Below are positions 1 through 9,518 of a stretch of 64,000 nucleotides of DNA, in pieces. The number at the start of each line of letters is the position of its first letter. The stretch's first letter is position 1. A program made the translations under genes and the position numbers. The stretch lies in assembly GCA_031082155.1 (NCBI GenBank), contig JAVHLL010000003.1, forward strand, positions 50,875-114,874, read 5' to 3'. The stretch comes from Thermodesulfovibrionales bacterium (lineage in GTDB: Bacteria; Nitrospirota; Thermodesulfovibrionia; Thermodesulfovibrionales; SM23-35). Under the pieces are notes generated by a model. It did not search any database. It was not told where the DNA came from and saw only the letters and a list, made by a program, of their open reading frames with translations.

Positions 1-40
1 TGCGCTAAGCTCTTTGTTTATGCTCTGAAGCGGAGGAAAT

Positions 41-1036
41 ATGTCAGAACTTCGAAGAGACCCAATATCCGGCAGATGGGTGATCATCTCTGTGGAAAGG
101 GGGAAAAGGCCTACTGATTTTGTTTCTCCCTCTCAGAGAAAAAGAGGCGGTTTCTGTCCTTTCTGCCCGGGAAATGAATATACCACACCGAGCGAAATCA
201 TTGCATTCAGGCAGTCGGAAACAAAACCGAATACCCCAGGATGGACACTCAGGGTCATGCCGAACAAATTTCCTGCGCTCCAGATTTTCGGAGATCTGAA
301 GAAAACCGGGGTCGGTATGTTCGACAAAATGAACGGCATCGGCGCCCATGAGGTTATCGTCGAGACGCCGGATCACATGCTTTCTCTTGCGACGATGCCG
401 GGCAAGGCTGTCGAAGACGCCCTTTGGGCTTATTATCAGCGACTCTCTGACCTTAGAAAAGACCGCCGCATAAAGTATGTGCTGCTCTTCAAGAATGAGG
501 GAGATGCCGCGGGAGCGTCACTCGAACATTCCCACACTCAGTTGATTGCGCTGCCGATTGTCCCCAAGCTTGTTCTGGAAGAAACCGATGCATCGAAACG
601 GTACTACGACCTGAAAGAGCGGTGCATTTTCTGCGATGTGATCAATCAGGAACTCGAAAGCCGGATAAGGGTGGTCTATGAGAACGACCGCTATGTTGCG
701 ATCGCGCCATTCGCCCCGCGGGCGCCGTTCGAGACATGGATCTTACCCAAAAAACACGAGCCGGTATTTTCTCCCCCGGACAGCAGTTTTGCGCTCCTGG
801 CGGATATTCTCCAGACCGTCCTGAAACAGATAGACAGGATTCTTGATGTCCCCCCGTACAATTTTGTTATTCATACATCACCCTTCGCCGACGAAATCAA
901 CGATTATTACCACTGGCATATCGAAATCGTTCCGAAACTCACCAAGATCGCAGGGTTTGAATGGGGATCCGGTTTTTATATCAATCCGACTCCTCCCGAG
1001 GAATCAGCCAGGTTTATGAGAGAAGCAAAAATATGA
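41..1036 (+). CDS. galT: Galactose-1-phosphate uridylyltransferase
   Basis: 331 aa, HIT superfamily, full family length. It is expected to swap UMP between UDP-glucose and galactose-1-phosphate in the cytoplasm (Leloir pathway). Visible: zinc ligand pair C39/C42 (CPFC) and the active-site H163-S-H165-T-Q167, equivalent to the HPHxQ motif in which the second His carries the UMP. There is also a second HIT-like half with YHWHIEI near residue 297. GGAGG precedes the ATG by a normal spacing. The stop overlaps the glgA ATG (ATGA), so the two are translationally coupled. That link to glycogen synthesis leaves room for a related activity such as ADP-glucose phosphorylase. Confidence 0.9.
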   Translation: MSELRRDPISGRWVIISVERGKRPTDFVSPSQRKRGGFCPFCPGNEYTTPSEIIAFRQSETKPNTPGWTLRVMPNKFPALQIFGDLKKTGVGMFDKMNGIGAHEVIVETPDHMLSLATMPGKAVEDALWAYYQRLSDLRKDRRIKYVLLFKNEGDAAGASLEHSHTQLIALPIVPKLVLEETDASKRYYDLKERCIFCDVINQELESRIRVVYENDRYVAIAPFAPRAPFETWILPKKHEPVFSPPDSSFALLADILQTVLKQIDRILDVPPYNFVIHTSPFADEINDYYHWHIEIVPKLTKIAGFEWGSGFYINPTPPEESARFMREAKI

Positions 1037-2502
1037 AAATCCTCATTGCAACTCCGGAAGCCGTTCCCTACATAAAGACCGGAGGGCTTGCGGATGTGGC
1101 AGGGGCGCTCTGCAGGGAATTACGGAGCGTGCGTTGCGAAGTACATCTTGTGCTTCCCCTGTACCGGAAAATACGAGAGACTGTTCCGTCTCTTCAGGAT
1201 ACCGGAATTACCATAAAGGTTCCGGTAGGCAGCCGGGTTGTTGAAGGGCAGATATTCAGCGATGAGCGTTCGAACTATTTCATTGCCTGTGATGATTTTT
1301 TCGATAGAGGAGAACCCTACGGTACCCCGGATGGGGACTATGCGGACAATGCGTCACGGTTTGTGTTTTTTTCAAGGGGAATTTTCGAGGCATGCAAGGC
1401 CCTTGATTTCCGTCCGGACATCATCCACTGCAACGACTGGCAGACAGGACTTGTTCCCCTCTACCTCAAAATGCTCTACAGTTCAGACGCATTTTTCAGA
1501 GATACCTCTACGGTATTCACTCTTCATAATCTGGGATACCAGGGACTTTTCCCTGCATCAGAAATGCCGCTCACGAATCTCGGGTGGAAGCTGTTCACCC
1601 CTGAAGGGATCGAATTCTACGGGAAGGTCAACTTTCTTAAGGCAGGAATCCTGGCAGCCGACGTCCTCACCACAGTGAGCGAGACCTATGCAAAGGAAAT
1701 CCTGAACAGTGAACACGGGTTCGGCCTGGACGGCCTTTTGAGAACCAGGGAAAGTGACCTTTACGGAATTATTAACGGTATAGATTATGGTGAATGGGAC
1801 CCCTCGAACGATACGTTCCTCCCCGCCTCCTTTTCCCACGAGAATATTTCGGGCAAATCGGTCTGCAAGAAAGAGTTGATGAAGTCCCTCTTCAAAAAGG
1901 CGGACAAACAGGACTTAAAGCGCATACCGCTTCTTGGCATGGTAGGAAGACTCTCCGGGCAGAAGGGGCTTGACCTCGTTCTTCAATCGGTCCCCGAAAT
2001 ATTGTCCTCCGGAGCAAAGCTTGCGGTTCTGGGAAAAGGGGATGAAAAGTTTCACCGGGGATTCCTCTCGCTCCAGGAACAATACAGAGATAAAGTGTCG
2101 GTGACCATAGGGTTTGATGATTCACTTGCACACAGGATATATGCAGGCGCTGATTTTTTCGTTATGCCTTCCCAATATGAGCCATGCGGACTCGGACAGC
2201 TCATGTCACTGCGGTACGGCTGCATCCCAGTTGCACGGAGAACCGGAGGACTGGCAGATACGATACAGGATTTTGAACCGCTTGCTTCCCGCGGTACGGG
2301 GTTTCTTTTTACTGACTATACTCCGGCGGCATTCCTCGACGCTATGAAAAGGGCGTTCTGTGTATTTACGGACAGCCGAAAGATGAACGGGATGATTAAA
2401 GAGGGGATGAAACAGGATTTCTCCTGGAGAAGCTCTGTTGAGCGGTACTGCCGGCTTTACGAACAATCGCAGGGGAAGAAGAGACCCCTGAGGATACGTT
2501 AG
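1033..2502 (+). CDS. glgA: Glycogen synthase (ADP-glucose type)
   Basis: 489 aa, GT5 family; transfers glucose from ADP-glucose to the end of an alpha-1,4-glucan. The N-terminus carries the KTGGLADV sugar-nucleotide loop at residues 15-22. The C-terminal GT-B half has PSQYEPCGLGQL with the conserved catalytic-site Glu. I place the start at the ATG overlapping the galT stop rather than at an in-frame ATG 72 nt upstream, because homologues begin MKIL...PEA and coupling is typical. The histidine kinase gene follows 5 nt downstream, so the operon probably continues. Confidence 0.93.
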   Translation: MKILIATPEAVPYIKTGGLADVAGALCRELRSVRCEVHLVLPLYRKIRETVPSLQDTGITIKVPVGSRVVEGQIFSDERSNYFIACDDFFDRGEPYGTPDGDYADNASRFVFFSRGIFEACKALDFRPDIIHCNDWQTGLVPLYLKMLYSSDAFFRDTSTVFTLHNLGYQGLFPASEMPLTNLGWKLFTPEGIEFYGKVNFLKAGILAADVLTTVSETYAKEILNSEHGFGLDGLLRTRESDLYGIINGIDYGEWDPSNDTFLPASFSHENISGKSVCKKELMKSLFKKADKQDLKRIPLLGMVGRLSGQKGLDLVLQSVPEILSSGAKLAVLGKGDEKFHRGFLSLQEQYRDKVSVTIGFDDSLAHRIYAGADFFVMPSQYEPCGLGQLMSLRYGCIPVARRTGGLADTIQDFEPLASRGTGFLFTDYTPAAFLDAMKRAFCVFTDSRKMNGMIKEGMKQDFSWRSSVERYCRLYEQSQGKKRPLRIR

Positions 2503-2507
2503 AGAAT

Positions 2508-4979
2508 ATGGACGCAGCGCAGAGAAAAAAATTCACCGAAGTCATGTTTGAATATATCCGCGACGGCATCGTAGTGCTTGACCGGGCTTACCGGATTATT
2601 GCCGTGAACAGGTCCATTGAGAAATGGATTCCTGTGCCGCATTCGCAACTTCTGCAAAGCGACTGCAGGAATGTCTTTCATGAAAACAGCTGCATCTGTC
2701 CTCACTGTGCCGCTGAAGTTACCTTTGCGTCGGGCGAAGTGAACATTGTTTCACAGAAACTCTCGTGTGACGGGAAGGTCTGTTATGCGGAGCTTTCGGC
2801 CTATCCTGTCCGGGACGAGAAAGGAGAAGTCCTCGAATGTGTGGTGGTCATCCAGGACGTCACCGAGCGCATGAGCTGCCACGACGAAATGCTGAGGCTC
2901 TACAACGAAGTTACCCAGACCAAGGAATATCTCGAAAGCATTATCGAACACTCCGCAGATGCTATTGTTGCCTCAGACCTGAACGGGATTATTGTGTCAT
3001 GGAACAGAGGTGCTGAAAGGATATACGGGTTTACAAAAGAGGAGGCGCTCGGGAAATTCCTCCCGTTTGTCCCGGAGTTTCTTATTGACCCGGAGTGGGA
3101 AAACAACCAGAGGGTCAGGAATGGTGAAGTACTCAGGCGGATCGAGACATTACGGAAAAAAAAGGACGGTACGATTATCACGGTCAGCCTTACGCTTTCA
3201 CCTATCAAGAATGCGGCAAGCGAGGTAATCGGCATCAGCGGTATCTCACGGGATATCTCTGAAGTGAAAGGTGTTGAAAAAGAGCTTGTGAGAAGGAATC
3301 AGGAACTCTCCCGCCTTTTCTTCATAAGCTCGGCCATGAGGGGAACTCTCGAACTTGACAGGCTCCTCAAAATGGTGCTCACGGCTGTTACCATGGGTGA
3401 CGGCCTCGGCTTCAACAGGTCGATCCTTTTCCTCGTGGATGAAAAGAGGAATGTCCTGAAAGGCGCAATGGGGGTTGGTCCTGCGAGTCATGAAGAGGCA
3501 TATCATATCTGGGATAGGCTGTTGCTCGAGAGAAAGACGCTCCAGGACATTATGCATGACATAGAAGTAGGCCCTTCCAAAAATGATTCCACGTTCGATA
3601 AAATCATCCTTTCCATGGAGATACCGCTCAGCGAGGAGACGGTCTTGACCAGAACAGTGAAGGAGATGAAACAGTTCAATGTCCATGACGTGAAGACCGA
3701 GCCTCTCTCCGACCTGGTACTGGCGGAGAAATTGGGGACCCAGGCCTACGGCGTCGTGCCGTTGATATCACGGGATAAGATCCTCGGCGTCCTCTGGGTG
3801 GATAACTATTTTAACCGGAAACCGATCACCGAAGAAGACATGCGGTTCCTTACCGCTTTTTCAAACCATGTGGCGTCTGCAATCGAGAACGCCCGGCTTT
3901 TTGAGCAGGTGATCCTGACCGAACAGGAACTCGAAAATATCTTTGAGTCCATATCCGATATGGTTATTTTTGTGAGTGATGAGTATGTCGTGAGAAATAT
4001 CAACAAAGCGGTCTGCAAAAGACTGGGGAAGACCCAGAAGGAAATAATCGGCAAGAAATGCTTTGAAGTCCTGCACGGGATACAGGAACCATGGACGGAA
4101 TGCCCTCACAAGAAAACAATGGAGAGAAGAACGGCATATGTCGAGGAGGTCGAAGACCCGTACCTCGGAGGGACGTTCATTACATCGAGTTCTCCTATCT
4201 TCGATATCAACGGAATTTTTATCGGTACGGTGAATGTCCTCAGCGACATAACAGAATTGAGGACTCTCCGGGAACGGGTCATCAGGAGCGAGCGGATGGC
4301 GGCCCTTGGGGAGGTCGCGGCACGGGTTGCCCACGAGATCAGAAATCCGCTTGTTTCCTTGGGAGGTTTTGCAAGGAGGCTCGAAAAGAAACTTGACGGC
4401 AACCTCAAAGAATATGCCGACATCATTGAAAAGGAAGTCAGTAGACTCGAAAGCATACTCAGCGAAATCCTGAGTTTTGTCAAGGAGACAAGGATCATCA
4501 AAGAGATGATCAATCCACACAAGCTGATGGATGACGTGATCGCACTCGTGAAACCGGATATCGAAGAGAAGGAGATCAGGCTCGTAAGGGAATCCGGGGA
4601 AGCAGCGGAACTCTATGTGGACCCGAACAGGATGAGTGAAGCGCTTCTTAATATTATGAGAAATGCGATACAGGCAGTTCAGGAAAAAGGGATGATCACC
4701 GTGAAAACCTATGCGAACGAGAATGCCTGTATTTTCGAGATAACAGATACAGGGGACGGAATTTCTGAAACAGACTTTCCATTCATATTCGACCCATTCT
4801 TTACCACGAAGAAATCCGGGACCGGTCTTGGTCTGACCATAACTCACCGGATTGTCGAGGAACATAAGGGGAGTATTGTGATTGAGACCAAAACAGGCGC
4901 AGGCACAACATTCAGGATATCTGTTCCGTATAGTGAAGAAAATAAAAATGCTGAGTGGAAGGAGGGACGAGTGATATGA
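2508..4979 (+). CDS. Multi-PAS/GAF sensor histidine kinase, cytoplasmic
   Basis: 823 aa with no clear membrane segment, so probably a soluble sensor. Domain order by eye: PAS about 10-120, PAS about 135-255 (ends in a PAC-like ISRDISEVKG), GAF about 270-460, PAS about 475-590, HisKA about 600-665 with H-box AHEIRNP, HATPase about 705-812 with N-box LLNIMRNAIQ, DTGDGI and GTGLGLT. All kinase motifs are intact. It starts 5 nt after glgA and its stop overlaps the ATG of the receiver gene, which is therefore the likely phosphoryl acceptor. The PAS/GAF ligand cannot be told from sequence. Confidence 0.9.
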   Translation: MDAAQRKKFTEVMFEYIRDGIVVLDRAYRIIAVNRSIEKWIPVPHSQLLQSDCRNVFHENSCICPHCAAEVTFASGEVNIVSQKLSCDGKVCYAELSAYPVRDEKGEVLECVVVIQDVTERMSCHDEMLRLYNEVTQTKEYLESIIEHSADAIVASDLNGIIVSWNRGAERIYGFTKEEALGKFLPFVPEFLIDPEWENNQRVRNGEVLRRIETLRKKKDGTIITVSLTLSPIKNAASEVIGISGISRDISEVKGVEKELVRRNQELSRLFFISSAMRGTLELDRLLKMVLTAVTMGDGLGFNRSILFLVDEKRNVLKGAMGVGPASHEEAYHIWDRLLLERKTLQDIMHDIEVGPSKNDSTFDKIILSMEIPLSEETVLTRTVKEMKQFNVHDVKTEPLSDLVLAEKLGTQAYGVVPLISRDKILGVLWVDNYFNRKPITEEDMRFLTAFSNHVASAIENARLFEQVILTEQELENIFESISDMVIFVSDEYVVRNINKAVCKRLGKTQKEIIGKKCFEVLHGIQEPWTECPHKKTMERRTAYVEEVEDPYLGGTFITSSSPIFDINGIFIGTVNVLSDITELRTLRERVIRSERMAALGEVAARVAHEIRNPLVSLGGFARRLEKKLDGNLKEYADIIEKEVSRLESILSEILSFVKETRIIKEMINPHKLMDDVIALVKPDIEEKEIRLVRESGEAAELYVDPNRMSEALLNIMRNAIQAVQEKGMITVKTYANENACIFEITDTGDGISETDFPFIFDPFFTTKKSGTGLGLTITHRIVEEHKGSIVIETKTGAGTTFRISVPYSEENKNAEWKEGRVI

Positions 4980-5323
4980 AGATACTGGTTGTTGATGATG
5001 ATCTCCATATCCAGCGGCTTTACAAAGAGGAGTTTGAAGACGATGGATATGAGGTGGTTGTGGCTTCAAATGGCAAGGAAGCGCTTGAGATGTTTGAGAA
5101 GGAGAACCCTGATATAGTCACCCTCGATATACTCTTGCCGGACATGGACGGTATTCATATACTGAGACAGATGAAAGAGAAGAACCCGAAGATACCGGTC
5201 ATCATGTCGACAGCGTACGACTATAGGGACGATTTCGCTGTGTGGGCATCAGAGGCCTATATTGTGAAATCATCGGACATGGAAGAGTTGAAAGCGATGA
5301 TCAAGAACCTCCTGAACAAATAG
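4976..5323 (+). CDS. Single-domain response regulator (CheY-like)
   Basis: 115 aa, receiver only, without an output domain. The acidic cluster D7-D9 and phospho-acceptor D51 in TLDILLPDMDG are present, and the switch position is MST (Ser/Thr). The start overlaps the kinase stop (ATGA); a longer reading from 4955 adds seven residues before the typical MKILVVDDD start and is less likely. It probably relays signal from the kinase upstream by protein-protein contact or to another phosphorelay member. moeA follows after 3 nt. Confidence 0.9.
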   Translation: MKILVVDDDLHIQRLYKEEFEDDGYEVVVASNGKEALEMFEKENPDIVTLDILLPDMDGIHILRQMKEKNPKIPVIMSTAYDYRDDFAVWASEAYIVKSSDMEELKAMIKNLLNK

Positions 5324-5326
5324 GGT

Positions 5327-7276
5327 ATGTCGCGGAATATCTATCTCGAGAGCACGCCTTTGCAGGAGGCGCTGTCAGCATGGTTCGGCAGACTCAGGTC
5401 GGAAGGTCGGCTTTATCCCCTTGGAGGAGAAAGGATCCCTGTTGCCGATTCTCTCGGCAGGGTGACTGCTGAAGCAGTAATGGCTGTAATCTCCTCCCCT
5501 TTCTATCACTCATCTGCAATGGATGGCTATGCGGTGCGGTTTCATGATACCTTCGGTGCATCCGAGCGATCTCCGAAACGGCTGAAAACAGGGGAACAGG
5601 CGGTATATGTCGATACCGGAGACCCCTTACCCAACGGCTTCAATGCAGTCATAATGATCGAGGATGTAAATATCATAAAGGACCAGCACCCGGAGGGAAC
5701 CGGGGAGCATTCCATAGAGATCATTTCTCCTGTAACGCCCTGGCAACATATACGGGTGATCGGAGAAGACATTGTCGCAACCGAACTCATACTCCCCGAG
5801 AATCAGCGGATACGTCCTGTAGATCTTGGCGCCATACTTGCCGGCGGTCATACCGAGGTCACGGTAAGGAAAAGACCCATGGTTGTGATTATCCCCACCG
5901 GCACAGAGATCGTCGAACCCGGAACAGCGCTCAGGAAAGGGGACATCATAGAATATAACTCGCGGGTGCTCGGAAGCATGGTCACTGAATGGGGCGGAGA
6001 ATATATAAGATACCGCATTGTTCCTGACGACCTTGAAGCGCTCAAAGGAGCGATACTCGATGCACATTCCCTGGGTGATGTGATTGTGGTGAATGCCGGT
6101 GCATCTGCCGGTTCCGAGGATTACACCGCACGGGCGATACAGGAACTCGGGGAAGTGATACTCCATGGCGTTAGCATGAAACCGGGGAAACCGGTAATCC
6201 TCGGCCTCGTGAAAGGGAAGCCTGTCCTCGGCATTCCCGGATATCCCGTATCGGCGTTCCTTACCCTCAGGCTTTTTGCAAGACCCCTTGTGTATTCTCT
6301 TCAGGGCCTTGAGATGCCCGGGGCGGAATCGCTCAGGGTACGGTTATCAAGACGGGTTGCCTCCCCGCTTGGTCATGAAGAGTTCCTCAGGGTAAAAGTC
6401 GGGAAGGTCGGTGATACATTCATTGCGACCCCGGTAAGCCGCGGAGCAGGGGTACTGATGTCCCTTGTACGGGCTGACGGTATTGCGAGGATCCCTGCGC
6501 AGTCAGAAGGCATCGGCGCCGGGACGGAGATAGACATAGAATTATTGAGATCGGCAAAAGAAATTGAAAACACCATCGTCTGCATCGGGAGTCATGATAA
6601 CGCGCTTGATCTCCTTGCGAACATAATCAGGAAAAGGTATCCCGCGCTCTCTCTTTCATCCGCACACGTCGGGTCCATGGGCGGTTTGACAGCGCTTAAA
6701 CGTGGCGAGGCACACATGGCCGGTACCCATCTTCTCGACGAGGAGACAGGTGAATATAATGTTCCTTTCATAAAACGGTTGTTCCCCGATACAAAAGTTG
6801 TGCTCATGAATCTCGTCTACCGTGAGCAGGGGCTTCTGGTTCCCAAAGGCAACCCGAAAAACATACGCGGTTTTGAAGATTTGACGAGAGGCGATATTAC
6901 CTTTGTAAACAGGCAGCCCGGGGCAGGAACACGCCTTTTGACGGATAAATATCTGAAAGACCTGGGGATCAATCAGGCGGATGTCAGGGGTTACGAACGG
7001 GAAGAATATACCCATATGGGCGTCGCCTCAGCAGTACTGACCGGAGTCGCAGATACGGGACTCGCTATCCTCGCTTCTGCCGTAGCCTTAAGCCTCGATT
7101 TCATTCCGGTGGCGAAGGAACGATACGATATTGCAATCCCGGACAGATTTTTTCAGACCGACATGATCCGAAAACTCATCAGGATCATAAGGGAAGATAC
7201 GGAATTGAAAGATATGGTCACTGCACTGGGAGGATACGACCTGTCAGATATGGGGAAAATACTGTACGAAGGGTGA
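5327..7276 (+). CDS. moeA: MoeA-type molybdenum insertase fused to a periplasmic-binding-like domain
   Basis: 649 aa. Residues about 1-405 are MoeA, which inserts molybdate into adenylylated molybdopterin: MDGYAVR near residue 66, GDIIEYNSR, NAGASAGSEDYT, and MKPGKP...GIPGYPVSAF. Residues about 415-649 form a type-2 periplasmic-binding fold like the LysR/ModE-associated substrate-binding domain (SHDNALDLLA, GSMGGLTAL, RQPGAGTR), without a signal peptide. Such fusions are known in archaea and anaerobic bacteria; the extra domain may sense molybdate, tungstate or a cofactor intermediate. It ends directly against the convergent LysM gene, with no spacer. Confidence 0.88.
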   Translation: MSRNIYLESTPLQEALSAWFGRLRSEGRLYPLGGERIPVADSLGRVTAEAVMAVISSPFYHSSAMDGYAVRFHDTFGASERSPKRLKTGEQAVYVDTGDPLPNGFNAVIMIEDVNIIKDQHPEGTGEHSIEIISPVTPWQHIRVIGEDIVATELILPENQRIRPVDLGAILAGGHTEVTVRKRPMVVIIPTGTEIVEPGTALRKGDIIEYNSRVLGSMVTEWGGEYIRYRIVPDDLEALKGAILDAHSLGDVIVVNAGASAGSEDYTARAIQELGEVILHGVSMKPGKPVILGLVKGKPVLGIPGYPVSAFLTLRLFARPLVYSLQGLEMPGAESLRVRLSRRVASPLGHEEFLRVKVGKVGDTFIATPVSRGAGVLMSLVRADGIARIPAQSEGIGAGTEIDIELLRSAKEIENTIVCIGSHDNALDLLANIIRKRYPALSLSSAHVGSMGGLTALKRGEAHMAGTHLLDEETGEYNVPFIKRLFPDTKVVLMNLVYREQGLLVPKGNPKNIRGFEDLTRGDITFVNRQPGAGTRLLTDKYLKDLGINQADVRGYEREEYTHMGVASAVLTGVADTGLAILASAVALSLDFIPVAKERYDIAIPDRFFQTDMIRKLIRIIREDTELKDMVTALGGYDLSDMGKILYEG

Positions 7277-8428
7277 TTACCCGTCTTGTTCGAAAGTCTG
7301 TTCGCCGTCCTTCATTTCCTGGATAAGTCTCTTTGCTCCGATATATCTCTTGATATAATACGGTGTGTCAAGACTGTCGATAGTGACTTTCTTGCTCCTG
7401 GAGGATGCATGGATGAAGAGATTGTTTCCGAGATAGATCCCGACATGGGAAGGGAATGAAGCATAAGTCTTAAAGAATACAAGGTCACCGATAGAAAGTT
7501 CACTTTTGTCAACAGGATCGCCCTCGGTGAACTGCTGCCGCGCAGACCTCGGAATATTTATCCCGATCAGACTGTAGACTTTCTGGACATACGCAGAACA
7601 GTCGATGCCAAACATGCTGTTGCCGCCGAACCGGTAAGGGATATTCAGGAGTTTTTTGGCAAAAACGATAAGTCTGTCGTGGAGTCCCTGCTCCTGCGGT
7701 TCAGGTTCGTTCTGCAGCTCCTGCTGTATATGTACTCCCTGGGAAAGGATCGTATCATACTGTTTCGGTGTCCGGGGTTCCGGTTCATGTTCGAGGACGA
7801 TTTTCTGCCCCGGCTTTAAGGAATCAGAATCGAGATCGTTGATTTCTCTCAGCTCGTCGAGACCGACATCGAACTGTCTCGCGATTTTATACAGACTGTC
7901 GCCTTTCCTTACGGTATACGCCTGCGGTTTTGTATGTTTTAGGAGAAGTCTCTGCCCGATTCGCAGCTTTGATGAATCAAGATCATTGAGTCCCCTGAGT
8001 TCAGAAACCGGCACTGAATATTTTCTTGCAATCGCAGATAAGGTATCACCCTTGTCGACCATATGATACACGGAAGTATTCTCATCATGCATATCAGGCA
8101 GGCTTTCACTGTCCGCATGATCCCGGTCTCTCTTCGTTTCCCGCTTATTTTCTGCCCGGTTCATTGCCTTTTTGCTTTTTCTGTGCGCTTTCTGCTCCGA
8201 CGACGGAATGGTTATTTTCATGCCGGGCATCAGTTTTCTGGGTTTCAGTTTATTGATCTTTATAATATCCTTTACCCTCACATCGAATTTCTTTGCAAGG
8301 GTTTGCGGATTATCCCCTTTTTTGATTGTGTAGGAAAAATCTGCGAAGCATTGTACTGCGAAGAAGAATGCAAGAATGAAGACAGCGAAAGAAAGAGGTA
8401 TTTTCCCTGTAGAGAACTCCTTTGTCAC
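7277..8428 (-). CDS. LysM-NlpC/P60 cell-wall endopeptidase
   Basis: 383 aa. A hydrophobic signal segment lies at about 11-29. Three LysM modules follow at about 31-75, 121-163 and 170-213, each with the (Y)xVxKGDxLxxIA pattern, and then a basic linker. The C-terminal NlpC/P60 domain spans about 250-365, with catalytic Cys in GIDCSAYVQ and His in SHVGIYLG and FIHASS. It should bind and cut peptidoglycan stem peptides in the periplasm. The GTG start overlaps the scpB stop (GTGA). The related plus-strand moeA stop is immediately adjacent at the 3' end. Confidence 0.9.
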   Translation of the reverse strand: MTKEFSTGKIPLSFAVFILAFFFAVQCFADFSYTIKKGDNPQTLAKKFDVRVKDIIKINKLKPRKLMPGMKITIPSSEQKAHRKSKKAMNRAENKRETKRDRDHADSESLPDMHDENTSVYHMVDKGDTLSAIARKYSVPVSELRGLNDLDSSKLRIGQRLLLKHTKPQAYTVRKGDSLYKIARQFDVGLDELREINDLDSDSLKPGQKIVLEHEPEPRTPKQYDTILSQGVHIQQELQNEPEPQEQGLHDRLIVFAKKLLNIPYRFGGNSMFGIDCSAYVQKVYSLIGINIPRSARQQFTEGDPVDKSELSIGDLVFFKTYASFPSHVGIYLGNNLFIHASSRSKKVTIDSLDTPYYIKRYIGAKRLIQEMKDGEQTFEQDG

Positions 8429-8955
8429 GCTGCCTCCTCGCGGATCATTTCTTTAAGTGTAGGCAGTTCGGTAAGGTCTTTTAATCCGAAATACTGCAGA
8501 AATTCCCTCGTGGTCCCGTAGAGGAAAGGTCTTCCGGGCGCTTCTTTCCTCCCCATGATTTTGATGAGTCTCTTTTCATAAAGTGTTCTGATGGCACTAT
8601 CGGCATTGACTCCCCGGATTTGTTCGATTTCAGCCCGTATTATCGGTTGTTTATACGCGATGATGGCAAGAGTTTCAAGGGAAGGCAGGGAGAGTCTTGA
8701 TGAGAGGTGGGTAGTTTTGAACTTCTTTATCCATTCACCGTAAGCAGGGTTCGTTACCATCTGATAGCCGTTTGCGATCTCAACGATCATAAGCCCTGTA
8801 TCCCGCTCCCTGTATTCCGTTCTCAACTCTTCCATGGCTCTCTTTATCTCTGCCTCCGGAATTTCAAGAATGTCTTTTATCGCAGAGATCACGAGCACCT
8901 CTCCGGAAAGAAAAAGCAGTGCTTCCAGTACAGATTTTGTATCTCTGTCTTCCAT
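8425..8955 (-). CDS. scpB: Segregation and condensation protein B
   Basis: 176 aa, normal size for ScpB, the winged-helix kleisin partner that works with ScpA and SMC in chromosome compaction. Conserved features: LEALLFLSGEVL at the N-terminus, GYQMVTNP, LETLAIIAYKQPI-RAEIEQIRGV, and GRPFLYGTT near the C-terminus. No scpA or smc lies in the window. It is coupled by a 4-nt overlap to the LysM peptidase downstream. The start is an ATG 39 nt after the small basic ORF. Confidence 0.93.
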   Translation of the reverse strand: MEDRDTKSVLEALLFLSGEVLVISAIKDILEIPEAEIKRAMEELRTEYRERDTGLMIVEIANGYQMVTNPAYGEWIKKFKTTHLSSRLSLPSLETLAIIAYKQPIIRAEIEQIRGVNADSAIRTLYEKRLIKIMGRKEAPGRPFLYGTTREFLQYFGLKDLTELPTLKEMIREEAA

Positions 8956-8994
8956 GAATTCCAGCTTAAAATATAACAGAAACGACGGGAAAAT

Positions 8995-9174
8995 TCAATT
9001 TAATTGTTCTCTGGCCGAGTTTCCCAGTGTTTTTTTATCTTCCTGTCTTTTCTTCTTCCTGTTATAGCCTTTTTTGCCTTTTTTTGATGAAACCGGATGG
9101 CTCCGGAGTTTCTTGACCGCCTCAATGGGTAACCGTGGTTTCTTTTTAAGCATTTTTTCAGTACCTGTCTTCAT
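8995..9174 (-). CDS. Small Lys/Arg-rich protein (59 aa), hypothetical
   Basis: A short ORF reading from the ATG at 9174 to TGA at 8995-8997. The product is very basic, with KKLRSHPV near residue 21 and a GYNRKKKRQEDKK stretch near residue 40. That resembles the short basic conserved proteins found beside housekeeping genes in many Gram-negative genomes, but I cannot name a family. A GGA lies about 9 nt before the ATG, and an in-frame TAG just upstream fixes the start. It precedes scpB by 39 nt on the same strand and may share its transcript. Coding status rests on context and composition. Confidence 0.45.
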   Translation of the reverse strand: MKTGTEKMLKKKPRLPIEAVKKLRSHPVSSKKGKKGYNRKKKRQEDKKTLGNSAREQLN

Positions 9175-9471
9175 GCGTTCTATTCCGCACTACGATATTG
9201 AGAATCGGAAGAGGAGATCTATTATAGAATTTTTCACGCTTCTTTTGATTTGCATTGCTGCCTTGTCCATTCCAGAAAAAGAGAACGGATGCATTCCGTA
9301 TGCCGTATCGGAAAATATAGCATTTTTTTATGCGTTTCGACACAGTTTAAAGGAAACCGGAAGAATATAATTTTCCGGGGAATACTGAAGAAGGGTTTGG
9401 CATAAAAAATGCTTTTTAAATATATCAAATGCTGAAAGAAAAAACTGGAAATGCATAAAAGACATCGAATA
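9175..9471. other. Non-coding spacer between divergent transcripts
   Basis: About 300 nt between the minus-strand small ORF/scpB transcript and the plus-strand regulator promoter. It is AT-rich. Short open frames occur on both strands, but none has a ribosome site, family motif or gene-like composition. It presumably holds the minus-strand promoter for the scpB group; I could not pick a convincing one. Confidence 0.4.
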
Positions 9472-9500
9472 TTGAAGCAAAAGCTATATTATTATATACT
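9472..9500 (+). promoter_or_regulatory. Sigma-70 type promoter of the NarL-type regulator
   Basis: TTGAAG at 9472-9477 and TATACT at 9495-9500 with a 17-bp spacer, in an AT-rich stretch. The start would be near 9507, about 12 nt before the first mini-ORF ATG and its GGAAGG site. Confidence 0.6.
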
Positions 9501-9518
9501 ATAGTTTGGAAGGTAAAA

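Noticed and set aside
1..40. End of a gene entering from the left edge.
   Set aside because: Frames are too short to judge; one stops at 26-28 and another runs into galT with no gene-like character.
3861..5069. 402-codon open frame on the minus strand.
   Set aside because: It lies opposite the histidine kinase and receiver genes, has Cys/His/Phe-rich composition, no motif and no ribosome site; it mirrors the codon bias of the real genes.
9074..9370. 98-codon plus-strand open frame in the scpB upstream gap.
   Set aside because: No ribosome site, no family resemblance, and it lies opposite the better-supported small basic ORF.
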